This document shows, one piece after another, positions 7,356 through 15,957 of a stretch of DNA of 52,557 nucleotides (position 1 is its first letter; every line of letters starts with the position of its first letter). The position numbers and the translations under genes are program-made. The notes beneath the pieces were generated by a model, which saw only the letters and a list, made by a program, of their open reading frames with translations, was not told where the DNA came from and ran no database searches. The stretch covers positions 1-52,557 of the forward strand of contig JANXMS010000218.1 in NCBI GenBank assembly GCA_025354525.1. The letters are read 5' to 3'. The stretch comes from Acidobacteriota bacterium (GTDB lineage: Bacteria; Acidobacteriota; Terriglobia; Bryobacterales; Bryobacteraceae).

Positions 7356-8234
7356 ATGTTGAGAATTTCTTTGGGCAAACTTTGCTATGAGTTCAATCGA
7401 TTGGACGCGCCGCGGCTGCGGGTGGAGCCGGGCACGCGGTTGGTGGTGGAGAGCGAGGACGCCTTTTCGGGGCAGATTCGGACGGAGACTGATCGGCGGG
7501 ATAAGGCTGCGATGCCTTACTCGAACCCGACGACGGGGCCGATCTACGTGACGGGTGCCGAGAAGGGGGATGCGTTGGCGGTGACGATCCACTCGATTCG
7601 GCCGACGCGGGGGGAGTGCTACACGCGGACGTCGGATCCGAAGATGTTGGCTGAATGGCTGGGGACGGATTGCCCGCATGGGACGCACGTTTGTGCGATT
7701 AGTGAGGCGGGGATTCATTGGAGCGATACGGTGACGATTCCGTATCGGCCGATGTTGGGATGTATTGGCACCGCGCCGGATTGGGGAGTGCCGACGACGA
7801 ACCCGGCGGGGCCGCATGGGGGGAATATGGACATTGTGGAGGTGGCGCCGGGGAGTACGCTTTATCTGCCGGTGTACGTGCCGGGGGCGCTGCTTTACTT
7901 AGGCGATGCGCACGCGGCGATGGGCCATGGGGAGCTGTCGGCTTCGGGGCTGGAGATGCCGGCGGAGACGGAGATCACGGTGGAGGTGAAGAAGGGTTGG
8001 ACGATACCGGGGCCGCGGATTGAGACGGAGATGGAGCTGGTTTGTGTGTCGTCGGCGACGCCGCTGGAACGGGGGATTGCGCAGGGGTATGCGTGGCTGA
8101 TTCTTTGGATGGAGGCCGAGTATGGTTGGGACCGATGGAAGGCTTATGATTTGCTGACTCATGCGGGACAGATTTCGGTGGGGTACTACAGCGGGGGGGC
8201 GGTGGCGGTGAAGATCGGGAAGAGGTACTTATGA
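7356..8234 (+). CDS. Acetamidase/formamidase family protein
   Basis: A 292-residue cytoplasmic enzyme of the FmdA/AmdA family. Markers are NPTTGPIYVTGAEKGDALAV, then MLGCIGTAP, the Gly-rich GPHGGNMDI, and GDAHAAMGHGELSASGLEMP. Family members hydrolyse formamide or short amides to ammonia, but many homologues are uncharacterised. It is the first gene of a three-gene operon: its TGA overlaps the ATG of the enolase-superfamily gene by four bases (ATGA at 8231). No signal peptide is present. With its partners it suggests release of nitrogen from an amide-containing organic acid; the true substrate is unknown. Confidence 0.85.
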   Translation: MLRISLGKLCYEFNRLDAPRLRVEPGTRLVVESEDAFSGQIRTETDRRDKAAMPYSNPTTGPIYVTGAEKGDALAVTIHSIRPTRGECYTRTSDPKMLAEWLGTDCPHGTHVCAISEAGIHWSDTVTIPYRPMLGCIGTAPDWGVPTTNPAGPHGGNMDIVEVAPGSTLYLPVYVPGALLYLGDAHAAMGHGELSASGLEMPAETEITVEVKKGWTIPGPRIETEMELVCVSSATPLERGIAQGYAWLILWMEAEYGWDRWKAYDLLTHAGQISVGYYSGGAVAVKIGKRYL

Positions 8235-9352
8235 GCGGGACGCGGATTCGGCAGGTGGAGGTGATGCCGATTCGAGCGCCGCGGAGGGAGGCGGTGCGGT
8301 CGGGGTTGAATGGGTCGGATCCGGTGACGGCGTCGGAGTTTGGCATTGTGCGGATTCTGACTCAAGACGGCGTGGAGGGTTTGGGGGAGATTTCGATTAC
8401 GTTTCCGCGGATTGGATTTTCGCTGTGCCATGCGGCGAAGCGGATGTTGGCTCCGGCGGTGGTGGGGCTGGATGCTTTGGCGACGCCGGTGGTGCTGGCG
8501 GAGATTGACCGGGTGATGGGCGGGGAGTTGAGCGCGCCGTATTTGCGGGCGGCGTTTGAGATGGCGTTGTTGGACATCACGGGGAAGCACTTCGGGGTGC
8601 CGGCGTGGGCGTTGCTGGGGGGGCGAATGCGGGAGCGGGCGGGGCTGGCGTGGGGGGTGTATCAAAAGTCGCCGGAGGAGATGGCGGCGGACGCGGCGGC
8701 GGGATGGGCGGCGGGGTTTCAGGCGATCAAGCTGAAGGTGGGGCGGGGGCTGGAGGACGACTTGGCGGCGGTGAGGGCGGTGGCGCGGGCGGTGGATGTT
8801 CCGCTGCGGTTGGACGCGAATATGGCGTGGCCGAGTACGGCGGAGGCGGCGCGGGCGATGAGGGCATTGGCTGGGGTCGGGCGGGTAGAGTGGTTTGAAC
8901 AGCCGTTGGGGAGGAGGAACTTGGAGGGGTTGCGGGCGTTGCGGCAGCAGACGGGGTTGCCGGTGATGGCCGACGAAAGCTGCCAGTCGTTGCGGGACGC
9001 TTATGAGTTGGCGCGGGGGGAGGCGGCGGACGTTTGGAACGTATACGTGGCGGAGGCGGGGGGATTGCGGGCGGCGGCGGAGATTTTCAGTTTGGGAGCG
9101 GCGGTGGGGGTGCCTTGCATTCTGGGGAGCCAGGCGGAGATGGGGATTGCGACGGCGGCGTGCGCGCATTTGGCGGTGGCGCTGCCGTGGTTGCCGTATG
9201 CGATTGAGACGTTCGGGCCGTTGCGGTATGAACGCGATATTGTAACGGGGCCGGGGATGATTGCGGGTGGTTGGTTGACGCCTCCGGCGGGGCCGGGGTT
9301 GGGGGTGGAGTTGGATTGGGACGCGGTGAAATCTATGATGGTGGAACTATGA
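8231..9352 (+). CDS. Mandelate racemase/muconate-lactonizing-type enolase superfamily enzyme
   Basis: A 373-residue protein with the capping domain N-terminal and a C-terminal barrel. The barrel has the K-x-K pair in FQAIKLKVGRG, the metal ligands in RLDANMAW, EWFEQPL and MADESCQS in correct order, and a typical family C-terminus. This places it in the MR/MLE group, covering sugar-acid dehydratases, racemases, cycloisomerases and dipeptide epimerases; I cannot choose the reaction. It overlaps both neighbours by ATGA, which implies a shared metabolic route with the amidase and the amidohydrolase. Confidence 0.85.
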   Translation: MSGTRIRQVEVMPIRAPRREAVRSGLNGSDPVTASEFGIVRILTQDGVEGLGEISITFPRIGFSLCHAAKRMLAPAVVGLDALATPVVLAEIDRVMGGELSAPYLRAAFEMALLDITGKHFGVPAWALLGGRMRERAGLAWGVYQKSPEEMAADAAAGWAAGFQAIKLKVGRGLEDDLAAVRAVARAVDVPLRLDANMAWPSTAEAARAMRALAGVGRVEWFEQPLGRRNLEGLRALRQQTGLPVMADESCQSLRDAYELARGEAADVWNVYVAEAGGLRAAAEIFSLGAAVGVPCILGSQAEMGIATAACAHLAVALPWLPYAIETFGPLRYERDIVTGPGMIAGGWLTPPAGPGLGVELDWDAVKSMMVEL

Positions 9353-10251
9353 GTGAGCGGAAGATCATTGACTGCCATACGCATTTGATGTGGTACCCGG
9401 ACCATATCAGCGAACAGTATGCCGAGGAGGCGCTGGCTTCGAAGCTGGTGAAGTTGAAGCGGAGCGGGGGTTTGGCGTATGCGGCGAATTTGGATAAGCA
9501 CGTTTATGATTCGACGCCGGAGAGCCACTTGAAGGCATCGGAAGGGATGGCGCACGTGGTGGTGTTTGGGTTGCAGGCGAAGGCTTGCGGGCTGGACATT
9601 CCGAACGAGATTATTTCGGAGTATGTGGCGCAGCATCCGGGGCGGATGGAGGGCTGGGCGTCGGTGGATCCGAACCGTCCGGATTGCATTGAGCATTTGG
9701 ATTACTGCGTAAACACTCTGCAGTTGAAGGGCTTGAAGCTGGGGCCGGTGTATCAACATTTTGACCCGCAGGACCGGAAGCACTGGCCGTTTTTCAAGCG
9801 GGTGCAGCATTATGGCTTGCCGATTATGTGGCACCAGGGGACGACGTTTCCTTCGGCGGCGAAGTTGAAATGGGGACTGCCTTTGCAGCTTGAAGACTTG
9901 GCGATGGACTTCCCGGATTTGAAGATGATCATTGCGCATATGGGGCATCCGTGGGAGACGGATTTAATTGTGCTGATTCGCAAGTGCCCGAATTTGTACA
10001 CGGATATTAGCGCGGTTCACTATCGGCCGTGGCGGTATTGGCAGGCTATGGTGACGGCGATGGAGTACGGGGTGGAGCACAAGATTCTGCCTGGATCGGA
10101 CTTTCCTTCGGGGACGATGGCGAACATCGTGGCGGGGTTGCGGAACGTGAACCAATTGGTGGAAGGGACGAGGTTGCCTAGGATTCCGGAGGAGGTGCAG
10201 GATATGATTTTGTACGAGAACTGGAAGGCGTTTTTCCCGGATTGGGCGTGA
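9349..10251 (+). CDS. Amidohydrolase-2 family metal-dependent hydrolase
   Basis: A 300-residue TIM-barrel hydrolase. The ATG at 9349 overlaps the preceding stop and opens directly with the metal motif (IIDCHTHLMW). Further ligands are IMWHQGTTF, IIAHMGHPW and GSDFPSGTM, in the order expected for the ACMSD/gamma-resorcylate decarboxylase-like amidohydrolase-2 group, which includes lactonases and decarboxylases. The longer reading frame starting at 9271 overlaps the previous gene and is not needed. It ends the operon; a convergent membrane-protein frame overlaps its last 230 bp on the other strand. Confidence 0.85.
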   Translation: MSERKIIDCHTHLMWYPDHISEQYAEEALASKLVKLKRSGGLAYAANLDKHVYDSTPESHLKASEGMAHVVVFGLQAKACGLDIPNEIISEYVAQHPGRMEGWASVDPNRPDCIEHLDYCVNTLQLKGLKLGPVYQHFDPQDRKHWPFFKRVQHYGLPIMWHQGTTFPSAAKLKWGLPLQLEDLAMDFPDLKMIIAHMGHPWETDLIVLIRKCPNLYTDISAVHYRPWRYWQAMVTAMEYGVEHKILPGSDFPSGTMANIVAGLRNVNQLVEGTRLPRIPEEVQDMILYENWKAFFPDWA

Positions 10252-10571
10252 GGAAGTAGGGGAGGAAGGGGTGGGGGCGGCGCTATTTGCACCAGGGTCA
10301 GATGGCGGAGGAAGACGCCGACGGAGACTTCGGCAATCAGGGTGAAGCCGAGGGCAATGAGCCCGGCGGGTAAGGCGGCGTGAGGGGCCAGAGGAGGGAC
10401 GAGCCAGCGAGCAGCGAACCAGATGGCGACGAGCATGAAGGGGGCTTCGAGGAGTTCGGCGGTGGGAGCGCCCAGGAGAGGGACGACGAGGAGGGTGCGG
10501 AGGGTGCCAAGAACGAAGCCGACGCCGAATACCAGGAGAAGGTAGACGACGCCGGCACGGGCGGGAGGCAT
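10020..10571 (-). CDS. Small membrane protein with an aberrant C-terminus
   Basis: A 183-residue frame. The first 95 residues form membrane helices (VVYLLLVFGVGFVLGTLRTL, FMLVAIWFAARWLV, LIALGFTLIAEVSVGVFLRH) of a type seen in small bacterial membrane proteins of unknown function. After LTLVQIAPPPPLPPLLPH the sequence becomes uncharacteristic and runs antisense through the last 230 bp of the amidohydrolase gene. Relatives I recall end with one more helix pair, so the true 3' end was probably lost and the frame now reads into the neighbour. Its ATG overlaps the stop of the upstream barrel gene (TAATG), so the two are translationally coupled. Confidence 0.5.
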   Translation of the reverse strand: MPPARAGVVYLLLVFGVGFVLGTLRTLLVVPLLGAPTAELLEAPFMLVAIWFAARWLVPPLAPHAALPAGLIALGFTLIAEVSVGVFLRHLTLVQIAPPPPLPPLLPHAQSGKNAFQFSYKIISCTSSGILGNLVPSTNWFTFRNPATMFAIVPEGKSDPGRILCSTPYSIAVTIACQYRHGR

Positions 10572-11413
10572 TAGAAGCCGATGGTGATGATGGCTTCGAT
10601 TTGGTTGCGCTTGCTGACGGTGGAGAAAGAGTTGAAGCTTTCGCCGAGCCAGCGGGTAAAGCGAACGCTCGGCGTCACCCGAATGCCGAAGGGGTCGATC
10701 AACTGACCGCCGAACCCAGCGACGAGGCCACGGACGTTCTGGTTTGGCAGGGTCGGATGGCAGCAGGTCGGTTCTGTGGCACCGAGAACGGTGACCACGC
10801 TCGACTTGATGTTGGAGACTTTGCGCATCACGCCACCGCCTTCGACGAACCAGCGGCCACCGGCTTTCTCGCGATCCTTGCCGAAGAAGCGAACGGTGAC
10901 GGGGATGTCGTAGAAGCGGGCTCGGGTGTCTTCAAACACGGTGGCGAAGCGGCGCTCGTCGGCGGCGGTGAGGGGGCTGTCGACGCCGCTGAACACTTCG
11001 CCTTGGCGGTTGTAGGCGACGCGGCGGAAGAAAAAGCCGATGGTGGCGGCGAAGCGGTTGGTGATAAGGACTTGCCCAATGCCGCCGTAGCCGACGCGTT
11101 GGCGCTGGACGGTGGTGGCGTAGTTGCCGACGGTGGGAGGCGAGGTGACGCTGCGGGAGAGCGTGCCATTGTTTAGGGTGTCGAGCACCATGACCGATAG
11201 CCCGGCACCAAGCGAGAAGCGGCGCACGTATTTGATGCGCTTTTCCATCGACTGGGTGTTGGCGGAAGGGGCGGGCACCGGGGTGGAGGCCGGAGCCGGG
11301 GCTTGGGCCTGGGTCTGAGCCGGGGTCGGAGCCGGGGCTTGGGCCTGGAGTCCGGTGACACCCAGACAGAACATCGCCATGAGGATGGCGGACCGTTTCG
11401 AAATTTTCAGCAT
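10571..11413 (-). CDS. Outer-membrane beta-barrel protein with Ala/Pro/Gln linker
   Basis: A 280-residue protein. I choose the ATG at 11413 because MLKISKRSAILMAMFCLGVTG makes a good signal peptide; a start 12 codons upstream adds an unlikely leader. Residues about 25-60 are a low-complexity linker of repeated APAPTPAQTQAQ-like units. The rest alternates polar and hydrophobic residues as in a barrel and ends with a terminal phenylalanine (EAIITIGF), the usual signal for outer-membrane insertion. It contains a CC pair (EPTCCHP). No specific function is recognised. It precedes a small membrane protein and diverges from the MFS gene 46 bp away. Confidence 0.65.
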   Translation of the reverse strand: MLKISKRSAILMAMFCLGVTGLQAQAPAPTPAQTQAQAPAPASTPVPAPSANTQSMEKRIKYVRRFSLGAGLSVMVLDTLNNGTLSRSVTSPPTVGNYATTVQRQRVGYGGIGQVLITNRFAATIGFFFRRVAYNRQGEVFSGVDSPLTAADERRFATVFEDTRARFYDIPVTVRFFGKDREKAGGRWFVEGGGVMRKVSNIKSSVVTVLGATEPTCCHPTLPNQNVRGLVAGFGGQLIDPFGIRVTPSVRFTRWLGESFNSFSTVSKRNQIEAIITIGF

Positions 11414-11459
11414 TCGCGTACCAACAATTTTAGCGTACCCGTGATACAACCTCTAGACG

Positions 11460-12710
11460 ATGATTGCTAGCCGTGTTCGTTACAAAGTTCTCGCGTTCGG
11501 GGTGGCTCTGGGTGCCATTACGTATATGGATCGCATCGCGATCTCGATCACGTCGAAGCAGATTACCCACGATTTGGGATTGACGGATCAGCAAATGGGC
11601 TATGTTTTTAGCGCTTTTACGCTGGCTTATGGGTTGTTTGAGATCCCGACGGGTTGGTGGGGTGACAAGGTGGGAACACGGAGTGTTCTGATGCGGATTG
11701 TGTCGTGGTGGTCGATGTTCACGATCCTCACCGCCACCGCTTGGAGCTTTGGAAGTTTACTTGTAGTACGTTTTTTGTTTGGAATCGGGGAGGCGGGGGC
11801 ATGGCCGAACTCGGCGAAAACGTTTTCTCGATGGTTTCCGAAGACGGAGCGAGGGCGAGCGCAGGGGATATTTTTCATGGGTGCGCACGGAGGCGGGGCG
11901 TATTCTCCGCTGTTGATTGCGTGGATGCTGACGTTTCTCCCTTGGCGGATGGTGTTTGTCGTGTTGGGTTCGGTGGGGTTCGTTTGGGCGTTCGCGTGGT
12001 ACCGCTGGTTTCGCAGTGAACCGGGGGACCATCCGGAAGTGAACGCGGCGGAACTGGCGCTGATTAGGGAAGGCCGGGAGGAGCAGGCGAGCCACGGCAA
12101 CGTTCCGTGGGCGAACATTCTGATGGATCGAAATGTGATTCTGCTGTGCATTATGTACTTCGTGCAGACTTACGGCTTCTACTTTTACTTGACGTGGATG
12201 CCGACGTATTTGGAGCGGATCCGGGGGTTCAAGGCGACGGATTTGGGACTGTTTGCCGGAGCGCCTATGGTGGCTTGCATGGTGGCGGATCTGACGGGCG
12301 GGATAGCGACGGACGCGATGACGAAGCGTTTTGGGTTGCGGCTGGGAAGGACGATAGCGGGCGGGAGTGGATTCGTTTTTGCGGGGTTGTTTACGATCCT
12401 GGGAGCTGGGGCGGCGGATCCGACGATGGCGGCGCTGTACTTGGCGTTAGGCGCAGGCTGGGGGGCGTTTTGTTTAGGAGCGGCTTGGGGAACGTGTTTG
12501 GATATTTCGGGGCCTCATGCGGGCGTGGTGGGGGCGGTTATGAACACGGCGGGGCAGGTGGGCGGATTTTTAAGCCCGATCGTGCTTGCTTACCTGATCC
12601 GCGAGACAGGAGATTGGAACACGCCGCTGAACCTGACGGGAGTGTTGCTGTTGATTGGCGCGGTGTGTTGGATCTTCATTAACCCGACGCGAAAGATCGC
12701 TTTACACTAA
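11460..12710 (+). CDS. MFS transporter, anion:cation symporter type
   Basis: A 416-residue transporter with about twelve membrane helices. The loop between helices 2 and 3 carries the MFS signature (GWWGDKVGTRSVL). The N-terminus (ITYMDRIAISITSKQI) and the GEAGAWPNSAKTFSRWFP segment are typical of the ACS family, whose members import hexuronates, glucarate, galactonate and similar organic acids. The substrate cannot be read from sequence, but a sugar acid from plant polymer would fit the window. It heads a row of five plus-strand genes separated by exactly 4 nt each. Confidence 0.85.
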   Translation: MIASRVRYKVLAFGVALGAITYMDRIAISITSKQITHDLGLTDQQMGYVFSAFTLAYGLFEIPTGWWGDKVGTRSVLMRIVSWWSMFTILTATAWSFGSLLVVRFLFGIGEAGAWPNSAKTFSRWFPKTERGRAQGIFFMGAHGGGAYSPLLIAWMLTFLPWRMVFVVLGSVGFVWAFAWYRWFRSEPGDHPEVNAAELALIREGREEQASHGNVPWANILMDRNVILLCIMYFVQTYGFYFYLTWMPTYLERIRGFKATDLGLFAGAPMVACMVADLTGGIATDAMTKRFGLRLGRTIAGGSGFVFAGLFTILGAGAADPTMAALYLALGAGWGAFCLGAAWGTCLDISGPHAGVVGAVMNTAGQVGGFLSPIVLAYLIRETGDWNTPLNLTGVLLLIGAVCWIFINPTRKIALH

Positions 12711-12714
12711 CGGT

Positions 12715-14184
12715 ATGCGCTTTGTTTTGGCAGGTTTGTTCTCCTTCGCATTATTGGCTCAGCCGGCAAAACCGGTGGGGGAGCCTCCGCCGATCCAGAA
12801 GAAGAGTTCGATTGTGATCGGCGGGAAGACGCTGAACTACACGACGACCACGGGGCGGATGCCGCTGTTGAACGAGGCGGGGGAACCTGAAGCGCACGTG
12901 TTTTATGTGGCGTACACGCTGGATACGCCGACGCCAGGGAACAAGCGGCCGTTGATGGTGGCGTTCAACGGTGGGCCGGGGTCGGCGACGGTGTGGCTGC
13001 ACCTCGGAGTGCTGGGACCGCGTTATATCCCGATGCAAGATGACGGGTCGTATCCGCCGCCGCCGTACCAAGTGAAGGACAACGCGCAGACGTTTCTGCC
13101 CTTTACGGATATGGTGTTTGTGGATCCGGTAGGGACGGGGTATTCGCGGGCGGCGAAGCCGGAGTTGGGTAAGAAGTTCTGGGGGGTTCAGGGGGATATC
13201 GCCAGCGTCGGAGAGTTCATTCGCCTTTACTTGGGACGGTATAACCGGTGGTCGTCGCCGCTGTATCTGATTGGTGAAAGTTATGGGACGTTCCGGGCGG
13301 CTGGCTTGTCAGGTTGGCTGGTGGACCGGGGCATGGCATGCAATGGCATCGTGTTGGTTTCGTCGATTTTGCAGTATCAAACGGCGCGGTTTTCGAAGGG
13401 CAACGATCTGCCGTATCCGCTCTTTCTTCCTACGTACACGGCCATCGCGTGGTACCACAAGAAGCTACCGGCATCGCTGCAGCAGGCGGGGTTGAAAGAG
13501 GCGACGGCGGAGGCGGAGAAGTTTGCGCTGAATGAGTATTCGGTGGCGTTGATGAAGGGTGATCGGCTGACGGCGGGAGAGCGGCAGGCGACGGTGGATC
13601 AGTTGAGCCGGCTGACGGGGTTGAGCAAGGAGTATCTGGAGCGGAACAACTTGCGGCCGGAGATCATGCATTTCATTAAAGAGTTGCGGCGGAGTGAAGG
13701 GAAAGTGGTGGGTCGGCTGGATGGCCGGTTGACGGCGGTGGAAGGCAACGACGGGGACGAAGTGGCGGGATTTGATCCTGCGATGACGGCGATTCGAGCG
13801 CCTTATACGGCGGCTTTCAACGACTACGCGCGGCGGGAGTTGGGATATGAATCCGACCTGCAATATTACATTTTGGGCGGGGGGATTGGGCCTTGGGACT
13901 ACGGCACCGGCGGGCAGAACAAGTACGTGGAGACGGCGGATATTTTGCGGGATGCGTTTGCGAAGAACCCTTACATGAAGGTGTATATCGGATCGGGTTA
14001 TTACGATTTGGCGACGCCGTATTTTGCGACGGAGTATACGTTTAGCCATATGGGTTTGCCGGCAGAGTATAAGAAGAACATCACGACGCGGATGTACGAA
14101 GCGGGGCATATGTTTTATAGCGTGAAGTCGGCGCTGGCGCAGTTGACCAAGGACGTGGAGGCGATGGTTACGGGGGTACGATAG
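12715..14184 (+). CDS. Secreted S10 serine carboxypeptidase
   Basis: A 489-residue peptidase of family S10. The start at 12715 begins a signal peptide (MRFVLAGLFSFALLAQP); the earlier in-frame start lies inside the MFS gene. The oxyanion motif is FNGGPGSATVWLHLG, the nucleophile serine (near residue 189) is in LIGESYGTFRAAG, the acid is in GYYDLATPYF and the histidine in YEAGHMFY. All catalytic elements are present and length is normal. Family members remove C-terminal residues, usually at acidic pH. It is in the probable operon MFS-S10-Uma2-Uma2-Uma2; the link between a peptidase and the Uma2 proteins is unexplained. Confidence 0.9.
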   Translation: MRFVLAGLFSFALLAQPAKPVGEPPPIQKKSSIVIGGKTLNYTTTTGRMPLLNEAGEPEAHVFYVAYTLDTPTPGNKRPLMVAFNGGPGSATVWLHLGVLGPRYIPMQDDGSYPPPPYQVKDNAQTFLPFTDMVFVDPVGTGYSRAAKPELGKKFWGVQGDIASVGEFIRLYLGRYNRWSSPLYLIGESYGTFRAAGLSGWLVDRGMACNGIVLVSSILQYQTARFSKGNDLPYPLFLPTYTAIAWYHKKLPASLQQAGLKEATAEAEKFALNEYSVALMKGDRLTAGERQATVDQLSRLTGLSKEYLERNNLRPEIMHFIKELRRSEGKVVGRLDGRLTAVEGNDGDEVAGFDPAMTAIRAPYTAAFNDYARRELGYESDLQYYILGGGIGPWDYGTGGQNKYVETADILRDAFAKNPYMKVYIGSGYYDLATPYFATEYTFSHMGLPAEYKKNITTRMYEAGHMFYSVKSALAQLTKDVEAMVTGVR

Positions 14185-14188
14185 GGGT

Positions 14189-14773
14189 ATGTCTACGGCA
14201 CCGATTCCTCGAATTAGCCCGGCGGAGTACATCAAGCTCGAAGAAGAGACTGGTGAGCGGTTTGAGTATTTGAACGGGGAAGTGTTTGCGATGAGCGGAG
14301 CGACGTTTCCGCACAATCAGATCGTTGCGCGTTTGATAGAACAGATTCGGGTTTTGTTAAAAGGGAAGGGCTGCGAGACGCTGGGTTCTGACCAGCGGAT
14401 TGTGGTGCTGGCGACGGGGTTGGAGACCTATCCGGATGTCTCCGTGGTTTGCGGCAAAGTTCAGTTGGCGGGAATCCACGGGATGGCGATCGCCAATCCT
14501 GTGTTGCTGGTTGAGGTTTTATCGAAGTCGACGGAGGCTTATGATCGGGGCGAGAAATCGGCGCATTACCGGCGAATCGAATCCTTGCAGGAGTATTTGT
14601 TGATCGCACAGGGAAGGGTTGGGGTAGAACGGTATCGGAGAGCGGGGAGCAATGAGTGGGTGCTCTCGGAGTTCACGGAGCAGAGTGCGGTTCTGGAGTT
14701 GGCGAGTTTGGGGATCGAGATCCCGGTCGCGGCGATCTACGATGGGGTTGCGTTCGAGGCGGGCGGAAGATAA
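14189..14773 (+). CDS. Uma2 family endonuclease (DUF820), copy 1
   Basis: A 194-residue protein of the Uma2 group of PD-(D/E)XK nuclease-fold proteins. The expected core is ETYPDVSVVCG, then PVLLVEVLSKST and YDRGEKSAHYRRIESLQEYL, supplying the acidic residues and the lysine of the fold. The N-terminus (RISPAEYIKLEEETGERFEY) is typical. Biological role is not established for the family, which expands greatly in cyanobacteria, Acidobacteriota and others. It is followed after 4 nt by a close paralogue. Confidence 0.85.
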   Translation: MSTAPIPRISPAEYIKLEEETGERFEYLNGEVFAMSGATFPHNQIVARLIEQIRVLLKGKGCETLGSDQRIVVLATGLETYPDVSVVCGKVQLAGIHGMAIANPVLLVEVLSKSTEAYDRGEKSAHYRRIESLQEYLLIAQGRVGVERYRRAGSNEWVLSEFTEQSAVLELASLGIEIPVAAIYDGVAFEAGGR

Positions 14774-14777
14774 TTTT

Positions 14778-15365
14778 ATGGCGACGGCACCAATTCCGCG
14801 AATTAGCCCGGCTGAGTACATCAAGCTCGAGGAAGAGACTGGTGAGCGGTTTGAGTATTTGAACGGGGAAGTGTTTGCGATGGGCGGAGCGGCGTTTCCG
14901 CACAACCAGATTGCTGCGCGCTTGAGCCGACGAATTGGGCAGTTGCTCGAGGGGAAGGGCTGCGAGACGCTGGGTTCTGACCAGCGGATTGTGGTGCTGG
15001 CGACGGGGTTGGAGACCTATGCGGATGTCTCGGTGGTCTGTGGCAAGGTTCAGTTTGCTGGAGTGAACCGGATGGCTATCGCCAATCCGTTGGTGCTCGT
15101 TGAGGTGTTGTCCAAGTCGACGGAGGCGTATGATCGGGGCGAGAAATCGGCGCATTACCGGCGAATTGAATCGTTGCAGGAGTATTTGTTGATCGCGCAG
15201 GGGACGGTGCGGGTGGAACGGTATCGCCGAGCGGGCAAGAATGAGTGGGTGCTCTCCGAGTTCACGGATCTGGGTGCGATTTTGGAATTGGCGAGTTTGG
15301 GCATCGAGATTCCGATCGCGGCGATCTACGATGGGGTTGCGTTCGAGGCGGACGGGGGGCAATAA
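14778..15365 (+). CDS. Uma2 family endonuclease, copy 2
   Basis: A 195-residue paralogue of copy 1, very similar at both protein and DNA level: the first 80 bases and the block encoding the YDRGEKSAHYRRIESLQEYL segment are nearly identical. The ATG at 14778 is chosen because it matches the paralogues' N-terminus; the longer frame overlaps copy 1. Core residues are intact (DVSVVCG, LVLVEVLSKST). The pair looks like a recent duplication, or copies homogenised by gene conversion. Confidence 0.85.
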   Translation: MATAPIPRISPAEYIKLEEETGERFEYLNGEVFAMGGAAFPHNQIAARLSRRIGQLLEGKGCETLGSDQRIVVLATGLETYADVSVVCGKVQFAGVNRMAIANPLVLVEVLSKSTEAYDRGEKSAHYRRIESLQEYLLIAQGTVRVERYRRAGKNEWVLSEFTDLGAILELASLGIEIPIAAIYDGVAFEADGGQ

Positions 15366-15369
15366 GCTT

Positions 15370-15957
15370 ATGGCGACCTCACCAAACCCCCGCATCACCC
15401 CCGCGGAGTACGCCAAGCTCGAAGAAGAGACCGGCGAGCGATTTGAGTATTTGAACGGACAAGTGTTCGCGATGAGCGGGGGCACGCTGCCGCACAGTCT
15501 AATCGCAGCGCGTTTGAACCGACGGATTGGGGTGTTGCTAGAGAACAAAGGGTGCGAGACAGTTGGCTCTGACCTACGAATCGTGGTGCTTGAAACGGGT
15601 CTGGAGACCTATCCCGATGTTTCCGTGTACTGCGGCAAAGCCCAGATGGCCGGGACGCGCGGGATGGCGGTGGCGAACCCGGTCGTGCTGATTGAAGTAC
15701 TTTCGAAGTCGACCGAAGCTTACGACCGGGGCGAAAAGTTCGCCCATTACCGGCGAATTGCGTCGCTGCAGGAGTATGTGTTGGTGGCGCAGGACAAGGT
15801 TTGGGTGGAGTGTTTCCGTAGGGGGGAACAGTGGACGTGGGTGCTGACTGAATACGCGGAAACGAGTGCGGCGTTGCGCTTGGATAGTCTATCGATTTCT
15901 ATCCCGGTCGCCGCGATCTACGACGGGGTTGAGTTCGAAGCCGGCGGCGCGCGCTAG
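15370..15957 (+). CDS. Uma2 family endonuclease, copy 3
   Basis: A 195-residue third paralogue, more diverged than copies 1 and 2 but with the same landmarks (ETYPDVSVYCG, VVLIEVLSKST, YDRGEKFAHYRRIASLQEYV). The ATG at 15370 follows the 4-nt gap rule of the series. Its 3' end overlaps the convergent DUF429 gene by 69 bp. All three copies keep the putative catalytic residues, so none looks dead. Confidence 0.85.
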   Translation: MATSPNPRITPAEYAKLEEETGERFEYLNGQVFAMSGGTLPHSLIAARLNRRIGVLLENKGCETVGSDLRIVVLETGLETYPDVSVYCGKAQMAGTRGMAVANPVVLIEVLSKSTEAYDRGEKFAHYRRIASLQEYVLVAQDKVWVECFRRGEQWTWVLTEYAETSAALRLDSLSISIPVAAIYDGVEFEAGGAR

